DNA of 64,000 nucleotides from Bradyrhizobium septentrionale (GCF_011516645.4 NZ_CP088285.1:7086501-7150500), one strand, 5' to 3'. Counted from the stretch's first letter, positions 24,553-33,681 are shown. The notes: generated by a model not told the origin, from the letters alone. Made by a program: numbers and translations.

Positions 24553-25295
24553 GCGTCTTCCACATGCGGTGTGAAGATGTATCCGCCGGTCCGCACTGTC
24601 CGGATCACGGATGATCCTTCGTTCGTATCGAGCTTGCGACGCAGCCGGCTGACCAGGACGTCGATGCTGCGTCCGAACGGACTGGCTGGCCGGCTGCGCG
24701 TCATGGTCAGCAGGCCATCCCGCGTCAGGATACGGCCGGGCCGCTCGCAAAAGGCTTGCAGCAGATCGAATTCCGCGCTCGTCAGCGGCACCTGGGCGCC
24801 CTCGGGATCGCGCAGCTCGCGCACGCGCAATTCGATGGTCCAGTCCTGGAAGCGCAGCCGGGTCGAGCTCTGGCCGGAGCGCCCGGCAAGATCGGCCTGG
24901 GCCTGACGGCGCAGCACGGCGTTGATCCGCGCCAGCAGCTCGCGCGGATTGAATGGCTTGGCGAGATAATCGTCGGCTCCCATCTCGAGCCCGAGGATCC
25001 GGTCGAGGTCCTCGCCTTTCGCCGTGAGCATGATGATCGGGATCGTCGAATCGCCGCGCAGGCGGCGGCACAGCGTCAGCCCATCTTCTCCCGGCAGCAT
25101 CAGATCGAGCACGACGAGATCAAGCGAATGCCCGGCAAGGTAGCGATCCATCTCCCGGCCGTTCGAGGCGGTGGCTACCAGGCAGGATTGGTCACGCAGG
25201 TAGCGGGCAATCAAGTCTCTGGTTTGCTGATCGTCCTCGACGACCAGGATCTTTGGCGTATGTGCAAGCATGGTCCGTGTCTGGGCCCTGGTCAT
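24549..25295 (-). CDS. OmpR-family response regulator
   Basis: A 248-residue regulator. The receiver domain has the acidic pair near residue 20 (ILVVEDDQQTRDLIA), the phosphorylated Asp64 in VVLDLMLPGEDG, Thr/Lys in MLTAKGEDL and LAKPFNPRELLAR. The C-terminal winged helix is of the OmpR type, ending RSIDVLVSRLRRKLD and IRTVRTGGYIFTPHVEDA. It pairs with the kinase encoded by the overlapping downstream gene. The start may instead be ATG 25271. It is divergent from the bamA-like gene across 263 bp, which might be a target, but no repeated operator is evident. Confidence 0.93.
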   Translation of the reverse strand: MTRAQTRTMLAHTPKILVVEDDQQTRDLIARYLRDQSCLVATASNGREMDRYLAGHSLDLVVLDLMLPGEDGLTLCRRLRGDSTIPIIMLTAKGEDLDRILGLEMGADDYLAKPFNPRELLARINAVLRRQAQADLAGRSGQSSTRLRFQDWTIELRVRELRDPEGAQVPLTSAEFDLLQAFCERPGRILTRDGLLTMTRSRPASPFGRSIDVLVSRLRRKLDTNEGSSVIRTVRTGGYIFTPHVEDA

Positions 25296-25558
25296 GATGT
25301 CATCTGGCGCGCATTACGGTGCGCGTTCAGCCATCAATCGACCAGCATACGCGTCGCTTGTGGGCGGCATTGTGCCTTTTCGTCAGTATAGTGTTTCTGG
25401 AGTGTAACCGGCGCCCGCCCGCCGGAAACAAACCGGGCAAGAGCGGCGTCGCGTCGCGCTTACAGTCCCAAATCACTGGAAATAAACCCGCAACCTGGCA
25501 GCCACACCGCAGCCATCACCGTCCCTTCACAACGGGTGACTTGTTCGCGAGGTGTGGA

Positions 25559-28069
25559 ATGAAGACGTGGCGGAGCCTTGTCGTGGCGGTCGTGCTCTCG
25601 GGTTTGTCGATCCCGGGAACGCCGGGGACATGGCTGTTGGTGGCTCCGGCGGCGGCGCAATCGATCGATGCGATCACGGTCGAAGGCAACCGGAGAATAG
25701 AGGCGGAGACCGTCCGCTCCTATTTCAGGCCGGGGCCGGGCGGCCAGCTCGATCAGGCCGCGATCGACGACGGGTTCAAGGAGCTGCTCGCGACCGGGCT
25801 GTTCCAGAACGTCAAGATCAATCGCGCCGGTGGGCGGATTGTCGTCTCGGTGATCGAGAACCCGGTGATCGACCGCGTCGCGTTCGAGGGCAACAAGAAG
25901 GTCAAGGACGAGCAGCTCTCGGCGGAAGTGCAGTCGAAGTCGCGAGGCACGCTGTCGCGGCCGATGGTGCAGTCGGATGCGCTGCGGATCGCCGAAATCT
26001 ACCGGCGCTCCGGCCGCTACGACGTGCATGTCACGCCTGAGATCATCGAACGGCCGAACAACCGCGTCGATCTGGTCTTCACCGTCGAGGAGGGGCAGAA
26101 GACCGGCGTCAAGACCATCGAGTTCATGGGCAATAACAGTTTCTCGGCGGCGCGCCTCAAGGACATCATCAAGACCCATGAGTCGAACCTCCTGAGCTTT
26201 CTCGGCAACGGCGACATCTACGACCCCGATCGGGTTGAGGCCGATCGCGACCTGATCCGCCGCTTCTACCTGAAGCATGGCTATGCGGACGTGCAGGTCG
26301 TGGCCGCGCTCGCCGAATACGATCCAGGACGCAAGGGCTTTCAGGTCACGTTCAAGATCGATGAAGGACAGCAGTACCGCGTTGTGACGGTGAGCTTCCG
26401 CTCGACCATCGCGGGGTTCGATCCGAATAGCCTGCGCTCGCTTTCGCGGGTCAGCGAAGGCTCGCTCTACAATGTCGAAGCCATCGAGAAATCGGTCGAG
26501 GACATGCAGATCGAAGCCTCGCGCCGCGGCTATGCCTTCGCCGTGGTCCGTCCGGACGGCAGCCGGAATTTCGAGGCCCACACGGTGGGGATCATGTTTC
26601 GCGTGGAGGAGGGGCCGCGGACCTATATCGAGCGCATCGACATTCGCGGCAACGGCCGCACGCGCGACTACGTGATCCGGCGCGAGTTCGATCTCTCCGA
26701 GGTCGATGCCTATAACCGCGCGCTGGTCGATCGTGCCGAGCGGCGGCTGAAGAATCTGGACTACTTCAAGACGGTCAAGATCACCACGGAGCCCGGCTCG
26801 TCGAGCGACCGCGTCGTTCTGGTCGTCGATCTGGAGGAGAAGTCGACCGGCGACTTCTCCGTTTCGGGGGGCTATTCCACGACCGACGGCGCGCTCGCCG
26901 AGGTCAGCATCTCCGAACGCAATCTGCTCGGCCGTGGCCTGTTTGCCAAGGCAACGGTCAGCTACGGCCAGTACTCGCGCGGCCTGTCGCTGTCCTTTGT
27001 CGAGCCGTATCTGCTCGACTATCGCGTCGCGCTCGGGCTCGATGCCTATTACAAGGAGCAATTGCCGACCGATTACACGACCTATGGCGTGAAGACGATC
27101 GGGTTCTCGCCGAGGTTGGGTCTGGCACTGCGCGAGGACCTGACCTTGCAGCTGCGCTACTCGCTCTATCAGCAGGAGATCTCGCTCGATAGCGCCTACG
27201 CGAACTGCAACAATAACGCGTCCAACCCGTCGCTCGCGTTCAATCCGACGCCGGCCTATATCCAGAGTGTGCTCGGCGGCGTCGATCCGACCAACTCGGT
27301 CTCATCAGGGCTCTATGGATATGGTTGCTACGGTGACGGCGAATCCACCTTGCCCGTGCGCAAGGAGCTGGCTGCCGGTGCGACCTGGACCTCGCAGCTC
27401 GGCTACACCCTGAGCTACAACACCCTCGACAACAACAAGAACCCGACCGACGGCCTGCTGATCGACTTCAAGCAGGACTTTGCCGGCGTCGGCGGCGACG
27501 TGACGTATCTGAAGAGCGCGGTCGACGCCAAATACTATACGCCGCTGGTGTCCGATCTGATCGGGCTGATCCACCTGCAGGGCGGCCTGCTCACCAAGAT
27601 CGGCGACAACGATCTGCGGATGCTGGATCATTTCCAGATGGGGCCGAACCTCGTGCGCGGCTTTGCCACCAACGGCATCGGACCGCGTGACATCACCTAT
27701 GCGAGTTTCGGGGCGATCGGGGACGCGCTCGGCGGCACCAAATATTGGGGTGCTTCGATGGAGCTGCAGATGCCGTTCTGGTTCCTGCCGTCGGAGGTCG
27801 GGCTCAAGGGGGCGGTCTATGCCGATGCCGGCTCGCTCTGGGGTTATCAAGGACCGACGTCGTGGGCCGCGACCGGCGAGGTGAATACGGCTGCTTGCAA
27901 ATGCGGCCTCCAATACGACGATGAGAATGTCGTGAGAACCTCGGTCGGCGTCGGTCTGATCTGGGCGTCGCCGTTCGGTCCGCTGCGCTTCGACTACGCG
28001 GTGCCGATCACCAAGGGCAAATACGACATCGTGCAGGAGTTCAGGTTCGGCGGCGGAACGTCGTTCTGA
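25559..28069 (+). CDS. BamA/Omp85-family outer-membrane protein, paralogue
   Basis: An 836-residue Omp85 protein. The signal peptide ends at SAAAQS-like VAPAAAQSIDAITVEGNRRI. Five POTRA domains cover about residues 35-420, for example GVKTIEFMGNNSFSAARLKD. The 16-stranded barrel (Bac_surface_Ag) ends SPFGPLRFDYAVPITKGKYD and a C-terminal Phe. BamA folds and inserts outer-membrane beta-barrels. In Bradyrhizobium the canonical bamA is normally beside rseP, dxr and lpx genes. Here it stands alone, so it is probably a paralogue with a special client; I give no symbol. I chose ATG 25559, with AGGTG upstream, rather than the frame opening at 25319. Confidence 0.93.
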   Translation: MKTWRSLVVAVVLSGLSIPGTPGTWLLVAPAAAQSIDAITVEGNRRIEAETVRSYFRPGPGGQLDQAAIDDGFKELLATGLFQNVKINRAGGRIVVSVIENPVIDRVAFEGNKKVKDEQLSAEVQSKSRGTLSRPMVQSDALRIAEIYRRSGRYDVHVTPEIIERPNNRVDLVFTVEEGQKTGVKTIEFMGNNSFSAARLKDIIKTHESNLLSFLGNGDIYDPDRVEADRDLIRRFYLKHGYADVQVVAALAEYDPGRKGFQVTFKIDEGQQYRVVTVSFRSTIAGFDPNSLRSLSRVSEGSLYNVEAIEKSVEDMQIEASRRGYAFAVVRPDGSRNFEAHTVGIMFRVEEGPRTYIERIDIRGNGRTRDYVIRREFDLSEVDAYNRALVDRAERRLKNLDYFKTVKITTEPGSSSDRVVLVVDLEEKSTGDFSVSGGYSTTDGALAEVSISERNLLGRGLFAKATVSYGQYSRGLSLSFVEPYLLDYRVALGLDAYYKEQLPTDYTTYGVKTIGFSPRLGLALREDLTLQLRYSLYQQEISLDSAYANCNNNASNPSLAFNPTPAYIQSVLGGVDPTNSVSSGLYGYGCYGDGESTLPVRKELAAGATWTSQLGYTLSYNTLDNNKNPTDGLLIDFKQDFAGVGGDVTYLKSAVDAKYYTPLVSDLIGLIHLQGGLLTKIGDNDLRMLDHFQMGPNLVRGFATNGIGPRDITYASFGAIGDALGGTKYWGASMELQMPFWFLPSEVGLKGAVYADAGSLWGYQGPTSWAATGEVNTAACKCGLQYDDENVVRTSVGVGLIWASPFGPLRFDYAVPITKGKYDIVQEFRFGGGTSF

Positions 28070-28190
28070 GATGGTTGCGCCGACCTGATGTGACGTCTGC
28101 CATGCCGCCGCGCGGCTTGCGGCGCCTGCCGAAGCGGGGCAGGCTGCGTCGGTTCAGTTCTGATCCGAGGCGAGATCCAAGGCAAAATCG

Positions 28191-28742
28191 ATGTCACGCG
28201 TGTCCATCAAGACCAAGAACGACCTGCCGGCCGAGCTCAGGCCGCTGTGGGACAAGATGACCACCTATGGCGCGTTCGAGAACCAGGCCGGCGTCATGGC
28301 GCAGCGCCCGCCGATCTTCAAGCACATGTGGTCGCTGCTGGTCGATCTTGTCGACGAGGCGGTGCTGTCGAAACGGCATCTCGAACTCGCGCTGGTGACG
28401 GTGTCGCTGTTGAACAAGTGCGATTATTGCGTATCGCATCATGCGCCGAAGCTCGCGATCCAGGGCGTCTCGGAGGAGGGCGCCGAACGGCTGCTCGACT
28501 ATCAGGATCATCCCGAGCTCGACGCGCTCGACAAGCTCGTGGTCGAATATGCGATCGCCGTCACCAACAACTGGAACAAGACCCGCGACGAGATCTTCGC
28601 GCGGCTGCGCGCGCATTTCTCGGAAGCCCAGATCGTCGAGTTGACCTGGCGGATCGCGTTGTGCGGGGCCTTCAACCGCTTCAACGATATTTTGCAGCTC
28701 GATGTCGAGCAGGGCATTCCGCAGCGCGAGGCCGCGGAGTGA
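28191..28742 (+). CDS. Carboxymuconolactone decarboxylase/AhpD-like protein
   Basis: A 183-residue AhpD-fold protein. The active-site motif is LNKCDYCVSHHAPKLAIQG, with CxxC and two His, and the neighbouring QPPIFKHMWSLLVD-like RPPIFKHMWSLLVDLVDEAV is typical of the family. It could reduce peroxides or act in aromatic degradation, but no pathway genes adjoin. AAGG lies nine bases before the ATG. It is 121 bp downstream of the bamA-like gene and convergent with rtcB. Confidence 0.88.
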   Translation: MSRVSIKTKNDLPAELRPLWDKMTTYGAFENQAGVMAQRPPIFKHMWSLLVDLVDEAVLSKRHLELALVTVSLLNKCDYCVSHHAPKLAIQGVSEEGAERLLDYQDHPELDALDKLVVEYAIAVTNNWNKTRDEIFARLRAHFSEAQIVELTWRIALCGAFNRFNDILQLDVEQGIPQREAAE

Positions 28743-28813
28743 TCGCCTGATTGCGGCGAAGGAACGCCAGGTGACCGATGGACAGGAGGTTCGCACCTCC
28801 CGCCCATCTTTCG

Positions 28814-30154
28814 TCAGTCCTTCCACGGATCGAACTCGCCTTCGCCCGCCATCGCCACGGCGAACGGCCGCAGCGTGTGCAGCACCTTCACCGTTCCGGC
28901 GTGCCGGGCCAGCACCTCGGGCAGGCGCCGATAGGCCATCGGGCTCTCATCGAGATCGGCGCCAACCAGCGTGACGCCGCGCGCGTTGAGCCAGCGGTCC
29001 ATCTCCTCGCGCGTGAAGCGGCGCTTGGCTTCGTTGCGGCCGAACAGCCGCCCGGCGCCGTGCACCGTCGAGTACAGCGAGGCCTTGGCCTCCGGACTAT
29101 CGACACCCTCGAGAATGACGGCATCATCGCCCATCGACCCGCCGACGAATCCCCGCTGTCCGGGGAAAGCCGGCGTCGCGCCCTTGCGCACCACCCACAG
29201 ATCCTTGCCGTCATGCGTCTCGCGCCAGGCGTAGTTGTGGTGGTTGTGCACGGAATCAGTGACCTTGCCGCCGATGATCCGGCGGACACGGTCCACGACC
29301 CACTCGCGGCCCGCATAGGCATAGCGCCCGGCGAGCTGCATCGCCGCGATGTAGCGGCGCCCGAGTTCGGAGTCCTCGTCGACGATGGCAGGCGGGACGT
29401 TCATCCCGTCCTTGCCGCCGGCGGCCTTGAGGTAGCGGGTCGCGCTGGTGTGCCCGAGCCCGCGGCTGCCGAAATGGACGCCGATCCAGACCAAGCCGGC
29501 CTCGTCGCGCATCAGGTCGACATAGTGGTTGCCGGAGCCGACCGTGCCGAGCTGGCCTGCCGCCTTCTGCCGGTACGCCTCCATGTCGCTTTCGCGCCAG
29601 GCGTCGCCGTCATCGAACAGCGCGTGCTCGACCTGCTCGATATTCTTCCGGCCGATGCCGAATGAGATCACCTTGGCGACGTCGCGAATGATCGTCGGAA
29701 CGGTTTCGCGGATGTCGTCGAAGCGTACATCGAGCCGCGCGGCCATGTTGCCGCAGCCGATGTCGAAGCCGACGCCGGAGATGCTGATCTGCTTCTCGTA
29801 GGCGATCACGCCGCCGACCGGCTGCGCGTAGCCGAGATGGCCGTCCGCGCAGATCACGCCGGACACGACATTGCCGACCGCCATGCAGTTGCGCATCTGC
29901 GCGATGGTCGCAGCGTCGTGCTCGCCGAACACCTTCAGCGGCGCGTTCTTGAAGCGCTCTTCCTGCGGGCGCAGCATCGCAATCTCGGCCGAGGCCGCCT
30001 CGGCCTCGCGCGCAAGCTTCTCCTTGCGGGCGGCATCGCGATACAGGCACCAGGCCGGCTGGCCGCGGCCTGCGCCGACACGGGAATCCGGATCGATGCC
30101 TGCGGCGCGGCAGAGTTCGCGGGCGCGCTCCTGGTAGGGATCAGCTCGTCGCAT
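28814..30154 (-). CDS. rtcB: RNA-splicing ligase RtcB family protein
   Basis: A 446-residue RtcB. This ligase joins RNA 2',3'-cyclic phosphate or 3'-phosphate ends to 5'-OH ends using GTP and Mn2+. The metal-binding core is GVGFDIGCGNMAARLD (Asp131, Cys134). Then come QLGTVGSGNHYVDLMRDEAG, VHFGSRGLGHTS, DSVHNHHNYAWRETHDGKDL and the guanylylation region STVHGAGRLFGRNEAKRRFT. The ATG at 30154 begins MRRADPYQERARELCRAAG. No archease gene, RtcR regulator or RtcA gene is adjacent. A strong terminator lies 100 bp upstream on the same strand, so rtcB either has its own promoter in 30155-30253 or is controlled by attenuation. Confidence 0.93.
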   Translation of the reverse strand: MRRADPYQERARELCRAAGIDPDSRVGAGRGQPAWCLYRDAARKEKLAREAEAASAEIAMLRPQEERFKNAPLKVFGEHDAATIAQMRNCMAVGNVVSGVICADGHLGYAQPVGGVIAYEKQISISGVGFDIGCGNMAARLDVRFDDIRETVPTIIRDVAKVISFGIGRKNIEQVEHALFDDGDAWRESDMEAYRQKAAGQLGTVGSGNHYVDLMRDEAGLVWIGVHFGSRGLGHTSATRYLKAAGGKDGMNVPPAIVDEDSELGRRYIAAMQLAGRYAYAGREWVVDRVRRIIGGKVTDSVHNHHNYAWRETHDGKDLWVVRKGATPAFPGQRGFVGGSMGDDAVILEGVDSPEAKASLYSTVHGAGRLFGRNEAKRRFTREEMDRWLNARGVTLVGADLDESPMAYRRLPEVLARHAGTVKVLHTLRPFAVAMAGEGEFDPWKD

Positions 30155-30253
30155 TGTCTTGGTTCCTGCTGAAGCTGCATGAGCCGCGAGCGGTCCACGC
30201 AGTCTGATTGAAATTGTCTTCGCCGGAAACTGACCAGACCGCGTGTAGGCAAC

Positions 30254-30287
30254 AAAAAACCCTCCGAAGCGGCTGGCTCGGGAGGGT
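30254..30287 (-). terminator. Intrinsic terminator upstream of rtcB
   Basis: Read on the minus strand, ACCCTCC (30287-30281) pairs with GGAGGGT (30265-30259), with an inner AGC/GCT pairing and a run of six T. This is a textbook factor-independent terminator. It stops minus-strand transcription before rtcB. No convincing gene lies directly upstream on that strand. Confidence 0.8.
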
Positions 30288-30704
30288 CCGTGATGTACGG
30301 ATTGTCGATCGCGCCTAAGCGAGACCGCTCCCATGAACCGGGCATGCATAGACGCTCAGCCGTAGACAGGCTGATGGTCGGCGGATCCGTTCGTATCCTT
30401 GCTGCGGTTTCGGTTGCATCGGTTCGCTCGCATTGTTCGCGAACATGGCATTCGCGGGATCGCGGAAATACGCCTGCAACCTCTGAATGTCAAGCTGGTG
30501 TACCGAGGCGGTAGCGGCCGCACCGGGCCGTCGTGATGTGAAACGATGCCGCATTGCCGTTGGCACGACCATCGGAATTGCCGCGGGGCGCGGTCGACGT
30601 TTGGGGAAAAGCGCCGAATGTGTTGTGTAACTTGTTGGGTAAAGCTGCTATCTAGGGTTGTTTCTGCCGAAAGTCGGTCCGATTCATATTCAAGGGGCAC
30701 GCAC
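30288..30704. other. Gap holding the source of the terminated transcript and the DUF2167 promoter
   Basis: No protein gene is convincing. A minus-strand frame of 85 codons (30315-30572) has a plausible middle section but non-coding ends. A minus-strand small RNA ending at the terminator is an equally good reading. The right part, AT-richer near 30625-30700, is the likely promoter for the DUF2167 gene. Confidence 0.4.
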
Positions 30705-31634
30705 GTGCAAAAGTTGATTTCCATTGTGGCCATCATGCTGGCCGTCCTGTTCGGGGCGCTGCCGGCATTCGGGCAGGGTTCGCCGCCAAGTGAAGCCGCA
30801 CGAAAGGCCGAACTGGTTGCCGCCTGGCAGGCTGCAAGCCAGGCCGGCACCGCCGGCCCCGCAGACGTGACGTTGATCGATCAAGCCAAGCTCAAGCTGC
30901 CGGAGGGCTATTTCTTCGTGCCGAAGACCGAGGGCACGCGCGTGTTGCGGGCGCTCGGCAATCTCGTCAACGATGCAACCTTTGTCGGCCTTGTCGTCGG
31001 GACGCGCCAGAACGATCAATGGATCGTGGTGATCCGCTACGTCAAGGAAGGCTACATCAAGGATGACGATGCGAAGAACTGGAAGGCCGACGAGCTCCTG
31101 AGCGGCATCAAGGAAGGCGTGGAGGAGAGTAACAAGGATCGCGTCGCGCGCGGCTTCCCTGAGCTGGAGGTCGTCGGATGGATCCAGCCGCCGGCCTATG
31201 ACGCCACGTCCCACCGCCTGGTGTGGTCGATGCTGGGCAAGGACAAGGGGCAGCCCGATAACGAGCCGAAGGGTGTCAACTTCAATACCTACGCGCTGGG
31301 ACGAGACGGCTATTTCAGCCTGAACCTGCTGTCGAATTCCGATCGCATCGAACGGGAGAAGCCGGTCGCGCGGGAATTGCTCGCTGACCTGGCCTACAAT
31401 GCGGGCAAGCGCTACGAGGATTTCAGCGCCAGCACCGATCGCGTCGCGGCCTACGGCCTCGCTGCACTGATCGGCGGGGTTGCGGCCAAGAAGCTCGGGC
31501 TGCTTGCGATCGTGATGGCCTTTGTCCTGAAATTCGCCAAGGTGATCCTGCTCGGCATGGCGGCGTTCGGCGCCGGCATCATGAAGTTCTTCCGGCGCAA
31601 GCCGCGCACCGATCCGGGTGGTGATGCGACGTGA
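30705..31634 (+). CDS. DUF2167 membrane protein
   Basis: A 309-residue exported protein of family DUF2167. The signal peptide is LISIVAIMLAVLFGALPAFG. The family body has LPEGYFFVPKTEGTRVLRAL, VIRYVKEGYIKDDDAKNWKA and GFPELEVVGWIQPPAYDAT. Two hydrophobic segments near the C-terminus (AAYGLAALIGGVAAKKLG, LAIVMAFVLKFAKVILLG) anchor it, ending in a basic tail. I chose GTG 30705, with AAGGGG upstream. Its stop overlaps the GTG start of a site-2 protease gene, so the two are translationally coupled. The function of DUF2167 is unknown. A role as partner or substrate of the protease is inferred from the coupling. Confidence 0.88.
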   Translation: MQKLISIVAIMLAVLFGALPAFGQGSPPSEAARKAELVAAWQAASQAGTAGPADVTLIDQAKLKLPEGYFFVPKTEGTRVLRALGNLVNDATFVGLVVGTRQNDQWIVVIRYVKEGYIKDDDAKNWKADELLSGIKEGVEESNKDRVARGFPELEVVGWIQPPAYDATSHRLVWSMLGKDKGQPDNEPKGVNFNTYALGRDGYFSLNLLSNSDRIEREKPVARELLADLAYNAGKRYEDFSASTDRVAAYGLAALIGGVAAKKLGLLAIVMAFVLKFAKVILLGMAAFGAGIMKFFRRKPRTDPGGDAT

Positions 31635-32356
31635 AGGCGCTGCTGGTCCTTCTTCTCTCGGGTCTCAAATGGGGCAAGCTCGCGGCCAGCGGCGGAAGCA
31701 TGCTGCTGTCGCTCGCGATCTACGCGACGATCTGGGGCTGGCGCTACGCCGCGGGCTTTATCGCGTTGCTGTTCGCGCATGAGATGGGGCACTACGTTGC
31801 TGCGCGCCAGCGCGGCCTCGATGTCGGGGCGCCGGCCTTCATCCCATTCATGGGCGCCTTTATCGCGCTGAAGGACCACCCGGCGGATGTCGAAACCGAA
31901 GCCTATGTTGCGATCGCAGGCCCTGTGGTCGGAACGGTCGCAGCACTCGCGGTCTATCTATGGGCACGGTCTGAAGATAGCGGCCGTCTGCTGGCGATTG
32001 CCTATTCGGGCCTCTTCCTCAATCTGTTCAACTTGCTGCCGGTGTCGCCGCTCGATGGCGGCAGGGTGACGGCGGTGCTCAGTCCCCGCATCTGGTTCGC
32101 CGGTGTGCCGATCCTGCTGGCGTTGATGCTGTACCGGCCGAGCCCGATGCTTCTGATCGTCGCGATTCTTGCGGCGCCTCAGTTGCTTCACGCTTGGCGA
32201 TACGATCCTCACGCCCCCGAGAACATCGCCTATTACGGCGTTCCGCTTCAGACCAAGCTCGAATACGGGGCCGCCTATCTGGGACTTGCGGCGCTGCTTG
32301 CGATCATGACCTATGACGTCCACGAGATGTTGAGTCGGATCGCCCGTCCGGCATGA
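31631..32356 (+). CDS. Site-2 protease family (M50) intramembrane metalloprotease
   Basis: A 241-residue polytopic membrane protein. The zinc motif is HEMGH (His50, Glu51, His54) within a membrane helix, and the third ligand is Asp142 in LLPVSPLDGGR, the expected NPxDG-like motif. It lacks a PDZ domain, so it is not RseP. Such proteases cut membrane-bound regulators or partners. It is coupled by a four-base GTGA overlap to the DUF2167 gene. The C-terminal part, HAPENIAYYGVPLQTKLEYG, is soluble, with a last helix after it. The natural substrate is unknown. Confidence 0.9.
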   Translation: MKALLVLLLSGLKWGKLAASGGSMLLSLAIYATIWGWRYAAGFIALLFAHEMGHYVAARQRGLDVGAPAFIPFMGAFIALKDHPADVETEAYVAIAGPVVGTVAALAVYLWARSEDSGRLLAIAYSGLFLNLFNLLPVSPLDGGRVTAVLSPRIWFAGVPILLALMLYRPSPMLLIVAILAAPQLLHAWRYDPHAPENIAYYGVPLQTKLEYGAAYLGLAALLAIMTYDVHEMLSRIARPA

Positions 32357-32372
32357 CAGGAGGAAGAATGGT

Positions 32373-33539
32373 ATGCCGCGACGGTCGATCATCAGCATGG
32401 CGTGGGTTCTTCTGCTCTGCTCGGCGGGCGCGTGTCCTTCGCGCGCAGCGGACGCCGGCGGACCGATCCGGGTCGGCGCGGTGCTGCCGTTTTCCGGGGG
32501 CGTCGAGCTTTATGGCCAGCAGGCGAAGCTCGGGCTCGATCTCGCCGCGCGCGACATCAACGCGGCGGGCGGGATTCTCGGCCGTCCCATCGAGATCATC
32601 TATGCCGACGACAAGACGCGGCCGGAGGCCGCCGCTGACGCGATGCGCTCGCTGGTCGAGAAGGACGGCGCACTGGCCGTGGTCGGTCCGATCACCTCGC
32701 GCAATCTGAATGCGTTGGTGCCGCTGGCCGAGAGCTCGAAGACGCCGCTGCTCTACGCCACCAATTACGAGGGCGGCAAATGCAGCCGCTATCTGTTTGC
32801 GTTCGGCGCGGTGCCGAACCAGGAACTCGGCCAGCTGCTGCCCTACATGACCCAGACCTTCGGCAACACATACTTCCTGCTCGGCGCCGACCGGGTCTGG
32901 CCGCACCAGATGTTCGACATCGCACAGCCCCTGATCGAGAAGCTCGGCGGCAAGGTGGTCGGGACCAAATACACGCTGGGGACCGAGACCGATTTTTCGC
33001 CGCTGATCAAGGAGGTCGCGGCGAGCAAGGCCAAGGTGCTGCTGTTCGCGCTGAAGGGCGACGGCATGGATTTCATCCGGCAGGCCGACGAGGCCGGGTT
33101 GCTGAAGGACATCACGGTCGCTTTCCTTGGCTTGTCGGAGGTCGATCTCGGCATCTTCCGCGGCAAGGGACAGAACATGGTGACCGTGGTGCCGGCGGTC
33201 GCGGCGAGCGACGACCCCTCGGTCAAGGCGTTCGTCGCCAAGGCGCGCGCCGCGGCGGGCGCCGGTGTGGCCGTGTCGAATTACGTGATGACGCATTACA
33301 ACACCCTGATCGCGCTCAAGGCGGCGGCCGAAAAGGCCGGTAAGCTCGACAAGGAGGCCATCATCGATGCGATGGCCGGCCTCACCATTGCGTCGCCGAC
33401 CGGTCCCGTGACGCTCGGTCAGGATCACCACGCCGCGATGAACATGTTCATCGCCAGGACGCAAGGGAGCGAGCTAGTGCAGGTCCGTGCGCTCGGCGAG
33501 ATCACACCGCAGCCCGGATGCAGTTTGGCTGGTCGCTAG
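32373..33539 (+). CDS. ABC transporter substrate-binding protein, branched-chain amino acid/amide type
   Basis: A 388-residue periplasmic binding protein of the Leu/Ile/Val-amide (type I fold) group. A signal peptide ends near SRAADAG. Then come RVGAVLPFSGGVELYGQQAK, INAAGGILGRPIEIIYADDK and AVVGPITSRNLNALVPLAES. AGGAGG lies upstream of the ATG. Similar proteins bind amino acids, urea or short amides. No permease or ATPase genes are nearby, so it is an orphan that must work with a transporter encoded elsewhere or act as a sensor. It starts 17 bp after the M50 gene on the same strand and may be cotranscribed. Confidence 0.9.
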   Translation: MPRRSIISMAWVLLLCSAGACPSRAADAGGPIRVGAVLPFSGGVELYGQQAKLGLDLAARDINAAGGILGRPIEIIYADDKTRPEAAADAMRSLVEKDGALAVVGPITSRNLNALVPLAESSKTPLLYATNYEGGKCSRYLFAFGAVPNQELGQLLPYMTQTFGNTYFLLGADRVWPHQMFDIAQPLIEKLGGKVVGTKYTLGTETDFSPLIKEVAASKAKVLLFALKGDGMDFIRQADEAGLLKDITVAFLGLSEVDLGIFRGKGQNMVTVVPAVAASDDPSVKAFVAKARAAAGAGVAVSNYVMTHYNTLIALKAAAEKAGKLDKEAIIDAMAGLTIASPTGPVTLGQDHHAAMNMFIARTQGSELVQVRALGEITPQPGCSLAGR

Positions 33540-33681
33540 GCGCCATGGGGGAAGGGGCGCGGTTGCGGCCACTGGAGGCTGCCACGTTCGCAAAAAAGTG
33601 AGCCGGAGCGGGTCGCCGGCTGTCGGTTCCTCGCCGTCCCGCTCGTCTTCCATCCAGAACGAGCTGAATGGGAGTTCCGGA

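Noticed and set aside
25460..27061. Open minus-strand frame of 533 codons
   Set aside because: It is antisense to the bamA-like gene, which has signal peptide, POTRA and barrel motifs.
30315..30572. Minus-strand frame of 85 codons upstream of the rtcB terminator
   Set aside because: The middle part looks somewhat protein-like but the ends do not, and no good Shine-Dalgarno is seen. It is kept only as an alternative source of the terminated transcript.
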